Assembly (NCBI GenBank): GCA_903864485.1 | Contig: CAIPGD010000219.1 | Location: 1 to 13,501, forward strand | From: an uncultured bacterium | GTDB lineage: Bacteria > Pseudomonadota > Gammaproteobacteria > Burkholderiales > Burkholderiaceae_E | Reading direction: 5' to 3' | DNA length: 13,501 bases | Shown: positions 1 through 7,384 of the stretch, piece by piece | How the letters are laid out: every line of letters starts with the position of its first letter | Position numbering within the stretch: the stretch's first letter is position 1 | Program-made: the position numbers and the translations under genes | The notes under the pieces: model-generated | Told to the model about the DNA's origin: nothing | Database searches by the model: none | Seen by the model: the letters and a program-made list of their open reading frames with translations, nothing else

Positions 1-323
1 GGCAAGAACTCAATCTTGCCCAAGGACTCGATTTCGCGGCGGGGCAATGTCTGAACCGCGCCAATGCCGCGTCCAACCTGGGTTGTCGGGACCAGTTGGC
101 GAAAATTCGAAAAACTCCAGCGCAAACGCGGAAACGAGTAAGCACTGCCATCCGCAAACTGAACCAGCTTGTCCGCGGGGGGTGGCGACCCGACCATCCA
201 GCCCAGAGCGACGGGGTCACTGCGCGCAGCATCGGGAAAACTGGGCGCCGGCGTTTGAGCACCGACCAGAGAAGCTGCGGTCAGCAAGGTGAGCGCCATT
301 GGGTAATGCAAGAACTTAAACAT
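1..323 (-). CDS. Exported serine hydrolase (beta-lactamase-like family), N-terminal part only
   Basis: An open frame starts at the ATG whose complement is at 321-323 and runs off the left edge, giving 107 residues. It opens with a Sec-type signal peptide (MFKFLHYPMALTLLTAASLVGA, probable cut before QTPAP), so the product should be periplasmic. Residues 42-75 read GWMVGSPPPADK, then FADGS, then FPRLRWSFSNFR and LVPT. I recognise this segment as the N-terminus of class C beta-lactamase-related serine hydrolases of the 6-aminohexanoate-dimer hydrolase type. The catalytic SxxK lies beyond the window, so activity cannot be judged. The start is 13 nt after the stop of the upstream amidohydrolase on the same strand, with GAGAG upstream as a weak ribosome site, so the two are probably co-transcribed. 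The family assignment rests on remembered motifs; the substrate is unknown. Confidence 0.75.
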   Translation of the reverse strand, partial: MFKFLHYPMALTLLTAASLVGAQTPAPSFPDAARSDPVALGWMVGSPPPADKLVQFADGSAYSFPRLRWSFSNFRQLVPTTQVGRGIGAVQTLPRREIESLGKIEFL

Positions 324-336
324 ATCCGCAAATCTC

Positions 337-1620
337 TCAACGGGTGCTGAACGGGCTCTGGTATGGCCGCCCGAAAGCGACACCAGCAACGATGGTCCCA
401 CTTGGGCGCAAGACCATGTTGCCCTTTCGTTTGTTGTTTCGGGTGTCCACGAATTCGACTGGGCCTTCGACCAATTCGAGAACCGAGAGGTCAGCTGGCG
501 CGCCGATTTGAAGCGTTCCGTGTTTGGGAATGCGGCCAATCACTCGAGCTGGAACCTGCGTTGCCATGGACACGACTTCGGAGAGGGAGAATCCCATTCC
601 CAGGAATTTGCTCATCACCCAGGGCAGGTAAGGCATTCCGGGGGTATTGCCCGAAAACACATGAACATCGGACGAAATGGTGTCTGGCAGGATTCCCTGC
701 GCGATCGCCGCTTCGGCAATGTTGTAGTCGAAACTGCCGCCGCCATGACCGATATCAAAGACGACGCCGCGCCGTTTTGCCTCGAGGGCTGCAGGCAGTA
801 ACTTGCCATCCTGAACGATGTTGGTTGCTTCGCCGTCGATATTGGGTGCGCCCGAAAAACAGTGGGTCAACACATCTCCGGGGCGAAGCGTGTCGAGAAT
901 CTTCGACATCAACGCGCGATCCGATACCCCACCAATGTGGCACATGATCTTTGCGGGCACACCCGACAGTTCACAGGCCTTGACTGCCCGTTTGAGCGGC
1001 TCAAGGCCATGTTTTGCGATCACGTTCTCGCTCATCCGAACCTTGACACCAAGAACCATGTCGGCATTCTCAGCGACCGCTCGAGCAGCCGCCTCGGGTT
1101 GGGCGTAGTCGATGTTGTAGAGCTCGGGGACCGGGAAACCAGCGAGGCCGGCCACTGCAATATGGATGAATGCAAATTGCCGGGTTCGCGACGCGGGCAC
1201 GATAAATCGGCGATAGGCAGCAAAATTGTTGGCTCCAGCATCACCCGCCGAGACGACAGTCGTCGTGGCCTGGTGAGCGACCAATTCGTCCGCGGGAATA
1301 CCGATCGCAGATCCGTAAGGAAACGTATGGCAATGCAAGTCGATCAGCCCGGGCGTAACCAACTTGCCAGCCGCGTCAAATACCCGTGCGGCACGGCTGG
1401 GGTCAATGGAGCCGTCAACCGCACGAATCTGACCGTAACGGATTCCAATATCACGCTTGCCCGAAAGTCCCTGACTGGGGTCCAACACATTGGCATTACG
1501 AACGAGAAGATCAAACTTTTCAGCGGGATCCGACGCCCCCAGGACAGTGGCAGGCATGGCGCCAAGCGCAAGCAGTGAAGAGGCGCCGGTGAGCAATTTG
1601 CGGCGATCGAGTTGGGCCAT
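337..1620 (-). CDS. Exported amidohydrolase / deacetylase-type metallohydrolase (dihydroorotase-like)
   Basis: A 427-residue amidohydrolase-superfamily enzyme with a TIM-barrel metal site. Visible ligands are H96 and H98 in DLHCH, K193 in GVKVR (the likely carboxylated lysine bridging two metals), H228 in MCHIGG, H253 in LTHCFSG and D318 in SSDVH. The PADLSVLEL segment near 376 is the usual C-terminal beta-sandwich return. The pattern best matches the 'amidohydrolase/deacetylase family metallohydrolase' group often mislabelled dihydroorotase; pyrimidine synthesis is unlikely because the N-terminus (DRRKLLTG, hydrophobic stretch, ATVLGA) looks like a Tat or Sec signal. The start is supported by AAGGA 8-9 nt upstream. 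The serine hydrolase follows after 13 nt, so the pair may clip amide or ester bonds of the same scavenged compound in the periplasm; this is inference. Confidence 0.85.
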   Translation of the reverse strand: MAQLDRRKLLTGASSLLALGAMPATVLGASDPAEKFDLLVRNANVLDPSQGLSGKRDIGIRYGQIRAVDGSIDPSRAARVFDAAGKLVTPGLIDLHCHTFPYGSAIGIPADELVAHQATTTVVSAGDAGANNFAAYRRFIVPASRTRQFAFIHIAVAGLAGFPVPELYNIDYAQPEAAARAVAENADMVLGVKVRMSENVIAKHGLEPLKRAVKACELSGVPAKIMCHIGGVSDRALMSKILDTLRPGDVLTHCFSGAPNIDGEATNIVQDGKLLPAALEAKRRGVVFDIGHGGGSFDYNIAEAAIAQGILPDTISSDVHVFSGNTPGMPYLPWVMSKFLGMGFSLSEVVSMATQVPARVIGRIPKHGTLQIGAPADLSVLELVEGPVEFVDTRNNKRKGNMVLRPSGTIVAGVAFGRPYQSPFSTR

Positions 1621-1741
1621 GGTTTCTGTCCTTGGTAAATATCGGCGACCAAATCATAAATCGCTGGATACGGCCCGAAGGCTGAAGTCGCTCTGACTCA
1701 GGGTATCTCCGGACAACCCCTCGCCCCGACTTAAGGTTTCG

Positions 1742-2131
1742 CTAAACCGAAACGGTGCATCGATCACCGCTTGCGCGTCGCCATACGCTGACAGCAGCAA
1801 GGCACTTCACTTCGGATCCCAATTTCTCAAGGATAAAGGCGCATAGATTTTCGAGGGTCGGGGGGCCAAGGCCCTCAACTTCGTCCAGGAACTGATGGTC
1901 AAGCAGGCCGCGAACGGCCTGAATATGTGCACGCAAAAAAGCGAGGTCAAGCACCATTCCGGTCTTCGGATCCGGTTGGCCTCGAACAGTCACTTCGGCC
2001 TCGTAGGTGTGGCCGTGGATTCGACGACTGCTCTCCGTTTCGATGTCGCGAATCAGCGTATGGGCCGCCTCGAAATAAAACCGCTGCGATAACTCGACCG
2101 TTTTTCGCACACTTGAAACCTTCGCAATCAC
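1742..2131 (-). CDS. queD: QueD/PTPS-family 6-carboxytetrahydropterin synthase homologue lacking the canonical cysteine
   Basis: A 129-residue protein from a GTG start that overlaps the queE stop as GTGA, with GGAG five bases upstream. A longer reading to 2344 would run deep into queE and is rejected. Fold-defining residues are visible: zinc ligands H24 (FEAAH) and H39/H41 (RIHGH), the D78-H79 pair (LLDHQFLDE) and PTLENL near 91-96. QueD makes 6-carboxytetrahydropterin from 7,8-dihydroneopterin triphosphate, the substrate for QueE in 7-deazaguanine synthesis. Canonical QueD has Cys four residues before the HGH motif; here that place is Ser35. The usual C-terminal Glu is also not obvious (VWRRASGDRC). 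Overlap with queE strongly supports a queuosine role, but the chemistry could differ. A small alternative start (GTG at 2110) cannot be excluded. Confidence 0.85.
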   Translation of the reverse strand: MIAKVSSVRKTVELSQRFYFEAAHTLIRDIETESSRRIHGHTYEAEVTVRGQPDPKTGMVLDLAFLRAHIQAVRGLLDHQFLDEVEGLGPPTLENLCAFILEKLGSEVKCLAAVSVWRRASGDRCTVSV

Positions 2132-2760
2132 CGAATCTCCAGAATTTTGTGCGTTTGAATGGACAACCGCCACCTTGGATCGGCTTGGCAGTATGAAATT
2201 GCAGACCTCGTATTTGCCGCACGCGCGCAGCCATCCATCGGCTGCAGGAGATAATTCTCGAAGTCGAGATCGCCAATATCGCCAGGCATCAGTCCCACCT
2301 GTGGAAAGACGAGTTTTAACTCCTGACCGTGCCGTTGCACCCAAGGCGCTCCTGCTTTGGGACTGACGCAGATCCAGTCAATCCCTGGATGCACCGGGAG
2401 GGTTCCGTTGGTTTCGACTGCAATTTCAAATCCGACCGCATGAAGTGCGTCGACAAGCGCATCGTCGATCTGCAGACTCGGTTCGCCCCCGGTCAAGACG
2501 ACGTAATGGTGACCGCTATCCAGCGGCCAAAGCGCCAAAATTTGATCTGCTAATGAAACGGCGTCAGGGTATTTGCCACCCAAGGTGCCATCCATGCCGA
2601 CAAAGTCAGTATCGCAAAATCTGCAGATTGCCGAATCACGGTCAACTTCACGACCTGACCACAAATTACAACCTGAAAATCGGCAAAAAACGGCTGGGCG
2701 TCCGGCGCGCAGACCCTCACCTTGCAACGTGTAAAAAATCTCCTTAACGGAATAATTCAT
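2128..2760 (-). CDS. queE: 7-carboxy-7-deazaguanine synthase (radical SAM)
   Basis: A 210-residue radical SAM enzyme that converts 6-carboxytetrahydropterin to 7-carboxy-7-deazaguanine, the step after QueD toward preQ0 and queuosine. It opens with the typical VKEIFYTLQGEG and RPAVFCRFSGCNLW. The iron-sulfur ligands are C31, C46 and C49 (CX14CX2C), followed by DTDFVG, and the SAM-contact motif LTGGEPSLQ is at about 89-97. The spaced-out cluster motif is the variant known from Burkholderia multivorans QueE rather than a defect. KLVFPQ and the C-terminal FENYLLQPMDG are also typical. The stop overlaps the queD start by four bases, so translation is probably coupled. The ribosome site is weak (GATCGCGAA before ATG). 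No queC or folE is in view. Confidence 0.95.
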   Translation of the reverse strand: MNYSVKEIFYTLQGEGLRAGRPAVFCRFSGCNLWSGREVDRDSAICRFCDTDFVGMDGTLGGKYPDAVSLADQILALWPLDSGHHYVVLTGGEPSLQIDDALVDALHAVGFEIAVETNGTLPVHPGIDWICVSPKAGAPWVQRHGQELKLVFPQVGLMPGDIGDLDFENYLLQPMDGCARAANTRSAISYCQADPRWRLSIQTHKILEIR

Positions 2761-2828
2761 TTCGCGATCACACCCGTTAATGACATTAGCTCATTCTGTT
2801 ATCTTGCTATTTTCAAGGGGAAAACAGC
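2761..2828. promoter_or_regulatory. Divergent promoter gap between queE and the S53 peptidase
   Basis: These 68 bp must hold the start signals for queE leftwards and the peptidase rightwards. It contains a perfect 11-bp palindrome TAATGACATTA (2778-2788) in an AT-rich context, and AAGGGGA (2817-2823) as the peptidase ribosome site. I see no convincing -35/-10 pair at ideal spacing and no preQ1 aptamer. Confidence 0.4.
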
Positions 2829-4256
2829 ATGCAAGTAGGCGTCACGCGATTGATCCTAGCCGTCGGGGTCGGTGTTGGAATTCTGACCGCCTGCGGCGGG
2901 GGTGACTCGACGGACATCGTCGAAAACCCCGATGTAACGCCTCACGCACGCGGATGGAAAGAGATGGCGGGCGATCCCGCGGTCGTACCAACATTTGACC
3001 CAAATGCCGTGGTAGCCGGGGCAAAGGCGTCCGGAGTCAGTGGCAGTTTCTCTCCCGTTGACCTCTACAAGCATTATGGCATTCCCTTTACCGCCGGCGC
3101 CAATGGCACCGGGGTTCCGATTAACAGTGGAGCTGGCGCGACCATCGCGATTGTCGACGCACCCGGATCGAGCACCATTGCGGCCGATTTGGCCCTCTTC
3201 AACGCGCGCTTTGGATTGCCCTCGTTGACCACCTGCGCTAGCACCACTGCTGGTGTTAGCACCGCCTGTACCGGCAGCACTACCCCATACCTGACCGTCA
3301 TCGATCTGAGCTGTGGGCCCACGAAGAAAACGACCGCGCCCACTTGCGCTGGATACGACGCCGGTTGGGGTGGCGAAATCGCTCTTGACGTTCAGTACGC
3401 CCATGCCTTCGCACCCAAAGCCAACATCATTTTGATTATGGCCAAGAGCTCCGCGTTCAATGACATGGACGCTGCTGTCAAACTGGCCGCCGCACAGCCC
3501 AACGTGGTGGCCGTATCGATGAGCTATGGCGGGCAAGAATTCAAGACCGAGACCGCCTTCGACACGACGTTTAAAAATGGTATTGCCAACAACGGCGTGG
3601 TCTTTCTTGCCTCGACCGGGGATGCCGGAGACTGGGGTTCAAACAAGGAATATCCCGCAGCTTCGATCTACGTGACTGCAGTTGGTGGCACGGGAATCAA
3701 AACCACCGGTGAAATCGGCTGGTCTGGCGGCGGCGGCGGTCCGGCGATTTATCAGAAAATGCCCAGCTATCAGAGCAACTATCTGAAAACCGCAACAACA
3801 GCCCAACAGGGAAATCTTCCGCAAAGTACCTCGGCAAATTCGCCGACGCCCGGGACCATTGCGGGGCCTTTGCGAGCGATGCCGGACGTATCGCTGAATG
3901 CAGATCCAGCCAACTCGCCGGTTTTGGTGATCTCGGCCAACAAGTTGCAATTCGTCGGTGGAACCAGCGAAAGTGCACCCCTTTGGGCGGGCATCGTCGC
4001 CCAGCTCGCGAGCCAAACCGGCGTGGATGCATTTAAGACCCGAATCAAGACCGCCACGGATGGGTTCGGATTTAACAGCCTGCTCTATAACCCTGCCAAA
4101 GTCGCTGCCGGATTTGCTGACGTAACGGTCGGTACAAACTTGACTGTTGGCGGCAGTAATGCATGCAAAATCTACTGTGTGGCCACTGCTGGCTATGACA
4201 CGGTTACTGGGCTCGGGGTGCCGAACGTCAGTTCGTTCTTGACGGCCTATAAATAA
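2829..4256 (+). CDS. S53 family serine-carboxyl peptidase (sedolisin-like), predicted lipoprotein
   Basis: A 475-residue secreted peptidase. The N-terminus is a lipoprotein signal ending in LTAC with C22 as the lipidation site, followed by a Gly-rich tether. The sedolisin catalytic set is visible: E183 and D187 in WGGEIALDVQYAHAFAP, oxyanion D265 in ASTGDAGDWG, and nucleophile S380 in GGTSESAPLWAG. D431 (FADVTVG) and the GYDTVTGLGVPN segment at 455-466 fit the C-terminal calcium site. SMSYGG at 230-235 is also typical. Sedolisins are normally made with a roughly 150-200 residue activation prodomain; here only about 50 residues separate the lipid Cys from the catalytic domain, so that prodomain is absent. 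AAGGGGA precedes the ATG. The gene converges on the sorB-like gene with only 10 bp between stops. Substrate unknown. Confidence 0.92.
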   Translation: MQVGVTRLILAVGVGVGILTACGGGDSTDIVENPDVTPHARGWKEMAGDPAVVPTFDPNAVVAGAKASGVSGSFSPVDLYKHYGIPFTAGANGTGVPINSGAGATIAIVDAPGSSTIAADLALFNARFGLPSLTTCASTTAGVSTACTGSTTPYLTVIDLSCGPTKKTTAPTCAGYDAGWGGEIALDVQYAHAFAPKANIILIMAKSSAFNDMDAAVKLAAAQPNVVAVSMSYGGQEFKTETAFDTTFKNGIANNGVVFLASTGDAGDWGSNKEYPAASIYVTAVGGTGIKTTGEIGWSGGGGGPAIYQKMPSYQSNYLKTATTAQQGNLPQSTSANSPTPGTIAGPLRAMPDVSLNADPANSPVLVISANKLQFVGGTSESAPLWAGIVAQLASQTGVDAFKTRIKTATDGFGFNSLLYNPAKVAAGFADVTVGTNLTVGGSNACKIYCVATAGYDTVTGLGVPNVSSFLTAYK

Positions 4257-4266
4257 GGCTTCGACG

Positions 4267-4617
4267 CTAGCGGCCGCTTACAGTGGACACGTAAAAGGCC
4301 ACAGTGTCGATTTGCTCGGCACTGAGAACTGCGCTGTAGGATGGCATCGCACCGATGCCGTTTTGCAAGGCTTTGGTCACGCGCGCAGCATCCGGTTTGA
4401 GTTCATCCAACACCGGGCCCACGGCGCCGCCGGCGTCGGCGTGTGCCAGCGTATGACACACAGCGCAGGGCGGCTTTGCGACTTGAGTAAACAAAGCCCG
4501 CCCCATGGCCAGTCGCGCCGCATCTGGGTCGGCGACTGCACCAGTCGTTGTGAACAGACAAAGCCCTGCTGCCAGGCCAATCGGCCCAATCCATTGGCTA
4601 ATATTAAAAGCTGTCAT
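4267..4617 (-). CDS. sorB: Monohaem cytochrome c subunit of sulfite dehydrogenase (SorB-like)
   Basis: A 116-residue c-type cytochrome with a signal peptide (hydrophobic 10-28, cut near VADPD), one haem-binding CAVCH at 51-55 and a probable axial methionine at 91 (GAMPSYS). Its role would be to take electrons from the molybdenum subunit encoded just upstream and pass them to other periplasmic cytochromes. The ATG overlaps the stop of that gene (TGATG), so translation is coupled. A TTG one codon earlier (4620) is also possible. SorB naming rests on size, single haem and operon partner; low-potential cytochromes of other oxidases look similar. Confidence 0.85.
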   Translation of the reverse strand: MTAFNISQWIGPIGLAAGLCLFTTTGAVADPDAARLAMGRALFTQVAKPPCAVCHTLAHADAGGAVGPVLDELKPDAARVTKALQNGIGAMPSYSAVLSAEQIDTVAFYVSTVSGR

Positions 4618-5870
4618 CAAGCCACCGTCACTAGAACAGAATGGTCGGCCCAGCTGGTGTTGTTATATCCACCGGCATTTTCAAGTCGACCTTGGGGTTG
4701 AACGTTTCCAGCCACGTCTGTTGCCCGGCTCGCCAGGTTGAAATTGCCAGCGGGCAGGCGAGCGGCCAACACAAACTGGCGCCAGGCGTACCGCCCGAGG
4801 TCAGGGCCACTGAATCGGGCCTCATTCCAACTCCGTCCGCCGTCGATCGATACCTCAACGGTTGCCACCCTGTGTAAGCCACCGAACGCAACGCCATGAA
4901 TCTGGACCAGTCCGGCCCTGACCGGAAGGCCGTCCGTCCCCGGCCCGTTGATCCAGGACTTCACGGCCATTTCCTGCACCGATGGCTGTGTAGGATCACC
5001 CTTGCCTCCCGGGGGAGAGATCCGATAACCGTGCGACATGATGCGAGCTTCCGACTCCTGGGCGGTAAACGCGAGACGTTTGATGTACTTGATGTTGTTG
5101 ACGCCGGTATAGCCCGGAACGATCAGGCGCAAGGGTCCGCCATGGGCCAGCGAGATCGGCATGCCGTTCATTTCCCACGCAAGCATCGCATCGGTCATGG
5201 CCTGAGCCGGCACCGAGCGTTCGACAATGACACTTTTTGGATCGATTCCGTCGGGTAGCTTTTCGCCACCGGTACCCGTCATAAACGACATGCCAGCGCT
5301 CACGCCGCCCAGCGCATCTGCAACCCAGCGTACTGGAACGCCCGTCCAGACAACGCACCCCGCTGCCCCGACCTGCCAAGGCGTGCCACTTGGCTTGCTG
5401 GGAAAGTAACCCCGGCCGTTGCCCGAGCACTGGAGAACCATCGCGACGGTCTCGAGCCCGATCGACTTGAGTTCGCGCAGCGTCAGCGTGCGCGGCTGAT
5501 TCACACCCGCAACCGCAACTTCCCAGGCGTCCCGATCTGCCAAAATCGCTGAGTCAGGGGCTGGCAAATTATTGCGGATATAGAGTTGCTCGGCGGGGGT
5601 GATGAGACCCGAACCAAATGCCTGACGCTTTGTTTCGATCGTCGTGGCGCTATGCACGATCAGACTATTAGGATCTTTCCAACCCACATAAGCAGGCAGG
5701 GGTTTGGGAACAACAGGGTTCGTCTGGGCCGTGGCAGCCGTCCCGATCCCCGCCAAACCCGCTGCAGCGAGGGCACTGACGCTCCCCGCCAAAATCTGGC
5801 GACGTGGCAAAGACGCCGGCGCGTTCGCAACGCCAGTTTCATTGGACTGAAAGTTCGTTGGTTGGTTCAT
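4617..5870 (-). CDS. sorA: Periplasmic sulfite dehydrogenase, molybdenum subunit (SorA-like)
   Basis: A 417-residue sulfite-oxidase-family Mo enzyme. The leader carries a twin-arginine signal (LPRRQILAGS then a hydrophobic stretch to TAATAQT), as expected for a Mo-cofactor protein folded before export. C148 in LQCSGNGRGYF is the molybdenum ligand; YIRNNLPAP at 97-105 and AHGGPLRLIVPGYTG are family hallmarks, and WADHS lies near the end. The last roughly 125 residues form the Mo-oxidoreductase dimerisation domain (SIDGGRSWNEA, ATDVAGNVQPQGR). Two adjacent ATGs occur (5873 and 5870); AAGGAG is five bases from the second, so that one is chosen. With the cytochrome gene overlapping downstream this is a SorAB pair oxidising sulfite to sulfate. 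A homologue acting on another substrate cannot be excluded. Confidence 0.9.
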   Translation of the reverse strand: MNQPTNFQSNETGVANAPASLPRRQILAGSVSALAAAGLAGIGTAATAQTNPVVPKPLPAYVGWKDPNSLIVHSATTIETKRQAFGSGLITPAEQLYIRNNLPAPDSAILADRDAWEVAVAGVNQPRTLTLRELKSIGLETVAMVLQCSGNGRGYFPSKPSGTPWQVGAAGCVVWTGVPVRWVADALGGVSAGMSFMTGTGGEKLPDGIDPKSVIVERSVPAQAMTDAMLAWEMNGMPISLAHGGPLRLIVPGYTGVNNIKYIKRLAFTAQESEARIMSHGYRISPPGGKGDPTQPSVQEMAVKSWINGPGTDGLPVRAGLVQIHGVAFGGLHRVATVEVSIDGGRSWNEARFSGPDLGRYAWRQFVLAARLPAGNFNLASRATDVAGNVQPQGRLENAGGYNNTSWADHSVLVTVA

Positions 5871-5881
5871 CATCTCTCCTT

Positions 5882-5909
5882 GGTGAGACCGCACCCGAAG
5901 TATCTCACC
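5882..5909. promoter_or_regulatory. Inverted repeat GGTGAGA-N14-TCTCACC in the sorA/maiA divergent gap
   Basis: A perfect 7-bp inverted repeat with centres 21 bp apart, about two helical turns, lies within the 60-bp gap between the divergent starts. The arrangement suits a dimeric regulator contacting two major grooves on one DNA face. It is just upstream of the sorA ribosome site, so it could act on either gene. No regulator gene is adjacent. Confidence 0.45.
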
Positions 5910-5930
5910 GCGCAAATTCAGGGGACCACG

Positions 5931-6578
5931 ATGATTTTCTATAGCAACTGGCGCTCACTCGCGGCATATCGCGTTCGGGTAGCACTCGCAATGAAGCAGA
6001 TACCGCATGAGGTCGTGACCATCGACATGCTCGGGGGCGAACATCAGGGCGCGGCATTCAAGGCAGTCAATCCGCAAGGCGTCATCCCTGCGTTGCGTAC
6101 CTCTGACGGACAGGTGCTGTTGCAATCCCTGGCCATCCTGGAATATCTCGACGAGATCCAACCTACCCCCGCACTATTGCCACCCGACCCAGCCGGACGG
6201 GCTCGTGTCAGGGGTTTGGCCCTGATCCATGCGGCTGATTCTCATCCGTTACTGGTACCGAGAGTCCGGGCGCATCTACAAAAGGACGCGGGCCTTGATG
6301 ACGCCGCTGTGCAACGTTGGGTCGACCGAGCGCTTCATTCGGGCCTGGACGCCATCGAAAAGCTCCTGGCGCATTCCCCCGAGACGGGTCAGTTCTGCCA
6401 TGGCGATCAACCGACGATGGCTGACATCACGCTGACGTCGCACCTGCTGGCGATGGGGTTCTTCCGCTGCGACCCCTCGGCCTATCCAACCGCAAACCGG
6501 ATTGCCCAGAACTGCGAGAGACTCGAGGCATTCTCAAACTCTCACCCCTTGAAGCAACCGGGTGCGCCAGCCCAGTAA
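5931..6578 (+). CDS. maiA: Zeta-class glutathione S-transferase / maleylacetoacetate isomerase
   Basis: A 215-residue GST. The zeta-class start is clear: FYSNWRSLAAYRVRVALAMK, matching the usual SxxSYRVRIAL active-site helix although the second serine is replaced by Ala. Q-GVIPAL (about 47-52) and LLQSLAILEYLDE (63-75) are the glutathione-binding segments, and FCHGDQPTMADI near 160-171 is the typical C-terminal-domain motif. MaiA isomerises maleylacetoacetate to fumarylacetoacetate in tyrosine/homogentisate breakdown, and related zeta GSTs act on maleylpyruvate or haloacids. No homogentisate genes are nearby, so the substrate is open. The ATG at 5931 is preceded by AGGGGA; an earlier in-frame start would overlap sorA and encodes nothing recognisable. 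The exporter gene follows after 29 bp. Confidence 0.88.
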   Translation: MIFYSNWRSLAAYRVRVALAMKQIPHEVVTIDMLGGEHQGAAFKAVNPQGVIPALRTSDGQVLLQSLAILEYLDEIQPTPALLPPDPAGRARVRGLALIHAADSHPLLVPRVRAHLQKDAGLDDAAVQRWVDRALHSGLDAIEKLLAHSPETGQFCHGDQPTMADITLTSHLLAMGFFRCDPSAYPTANRIAQNCERLEAFSNSHPLKQPGAPAQ

Positions 6579-6607
6579 GTTGACCCAAATTTGTCCAAGC
6601 AGCACCG

Positions 6608-7228
6608 ATGTGGCCAATTTTCTTGCAAGGCTTCGTTCTGTGCTTTGGTCTGATTGTGCCGATCGGCGCACAGAATGCGTTTGTCTTGCGACAAGGCCTA
6701 CGGCGGGAACACGTCACCAGCGTAGTGCTGTTTTGTGGCGCAGCCGATTCGGTTTTAATCCTGGCCGGGATTTACGGCATGGCCCAGGCAATCGGGGATC
6801 GGCCGTTGTTATCTCGCTTCCTGGCCCTCGCCGGCGCGCTCTTTCTGGCGTGGTACGGATGGAAAGCGATCCTTCGTATGCGGCATGCCGACAAGCTTCG
6901 GGCCGCCCCGGGCGGCGATGCTCTGCGACGCGGGGCAGCGGTGGCTCAGGCGGCGGCATTCACCCTTCTTAACCCGCATGTTTACCTGGACACCGTTCTA
7001 CTCGTTGGCGGTATTGGTGCCCAGCAACCTGTTAGCTTGCAAGCGTGGTTCGCTGCCGGCGCTTGTATCGCCAGCATTGCCTGGTTTGGCCTGCTAGGGT
7101 TTGGCGCCCGCTGGTTGGCGCCTTGGTTTGCACAGCCAAAATCGTGGCAAATCCTTGATGGGCTGATCGGTGTCACGATGTGGACGGTTGCTGCGTTGAT
7201 GGCTCGTCAGGCGCTGCTCGGGCATTGA
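6608..7228 (+). CDS. argO: LysE/ArgO-family amino-acid exporter
   Basis: A 206-residue inner-membrane protein with about six hydrophobic segments (roughly 1-20, 38-60, 66-88, 112-132, 142-168, 182-203). The ArgO signature GAQNAFVLRQGLRREHV is at 20-36, and a conserved Asn-Pro in TLLNPHVYLDT at about 119-129. These transporters export basic amino acids such as arginine or lysine, relieving excess or analogue toxicity. It lies 29 bp after the GST gene on the same strand and may be co-transcribed. No ArgP/LysG-type regulator is adjacent. Substrate is inferred from the family only; the symbol is given on the strength of the N-terminal motif. Confidence 0.82.
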   Translation: MWPIFLQGFVLCFGLIVPIGAQNAFVLRQGLRREHVTSVVLFCGAADSVLILAGIYGMAQAIGDRPLLSRFLALAGALFLAWYGWKAILRMRHADKLRAAPGGDALRRGAAVAQAAAFTLLNPHVYLDTVLLVGGIGAQQPVSLQAWFAAGACIASIAWFGLLGFGARWLAPWFAQPKSWQILDGLIGVTMWTVAALMARQALLGH

Positions 7229-7348
7229 ATCTTTTTGGCGGATGCGTCGAGCTCCGATGCGGGTGCCGATTCACCAGAACGGGCTGTCAACAGCACAGTT
7301 TCGAGGACGGGTCTCGTGAATTGCGCGCGCAAACGCGAGAAGTTGGTC

Positions 7349-7377
7349 TCGACGTCTATACGCCCCGAGCGTATAGT
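7349..7377 (+). promoter_or_regulatory. Promoter with embedded operator for the first toxin-antitoxin module
   Basis: A perfect inverted repeat CTATACG-N7-CGTATAG (7356-7376) sits 8 bp before the toxin ATG at 7385. A plausible sigma-70 promoter overlaps it: TCGACG (7349-7354), 17-bp spacer, TATAGT (7372-7377). Transcription would then begin at about the ATG, giving a leaderless mRNA, and no Shine-Dalgarno is visible. This is the layout expected for autorepression by the helix-turn-helix antitoxin. Confidence 0.55.
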
Positions 7378-7384
7378 TTGGTCG

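Noticed and set aside
862..1578. A 238-residue plus-strand open frame opposite the amidohydrolase
   Set aside because: It is antisense to a clear enzyme with all metal ligands and has no recognisable motif or ribosome site.
1736..1753. Hairpin GTTTCG-CTAAAC-CGAAAC at the queD stop
   Set aside because: Only six pairs with no U-run after it; too weak to call a terminator.
2132..2344. Longer queD start
   Set aside because: The extra 71 residues are out-of-frame queE sequence; the GTG overlapping the queE stop with GGAG upstream fits family length.
2761..2828. preQ1 riboswitch upstream of queE
   Set aside because: The leader is short and shows neither the expected pseudoknot hairpin nor the A-rich tail pairing; only a small palindrome is present.
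5586..5930. A 115-residue N-terminal extension of the maiA reading frame
   Set aside because: It lies antisense to sorA, lacks a ribosome site, and the family's normal N-terminus begins exactly at the ATG at 5931.
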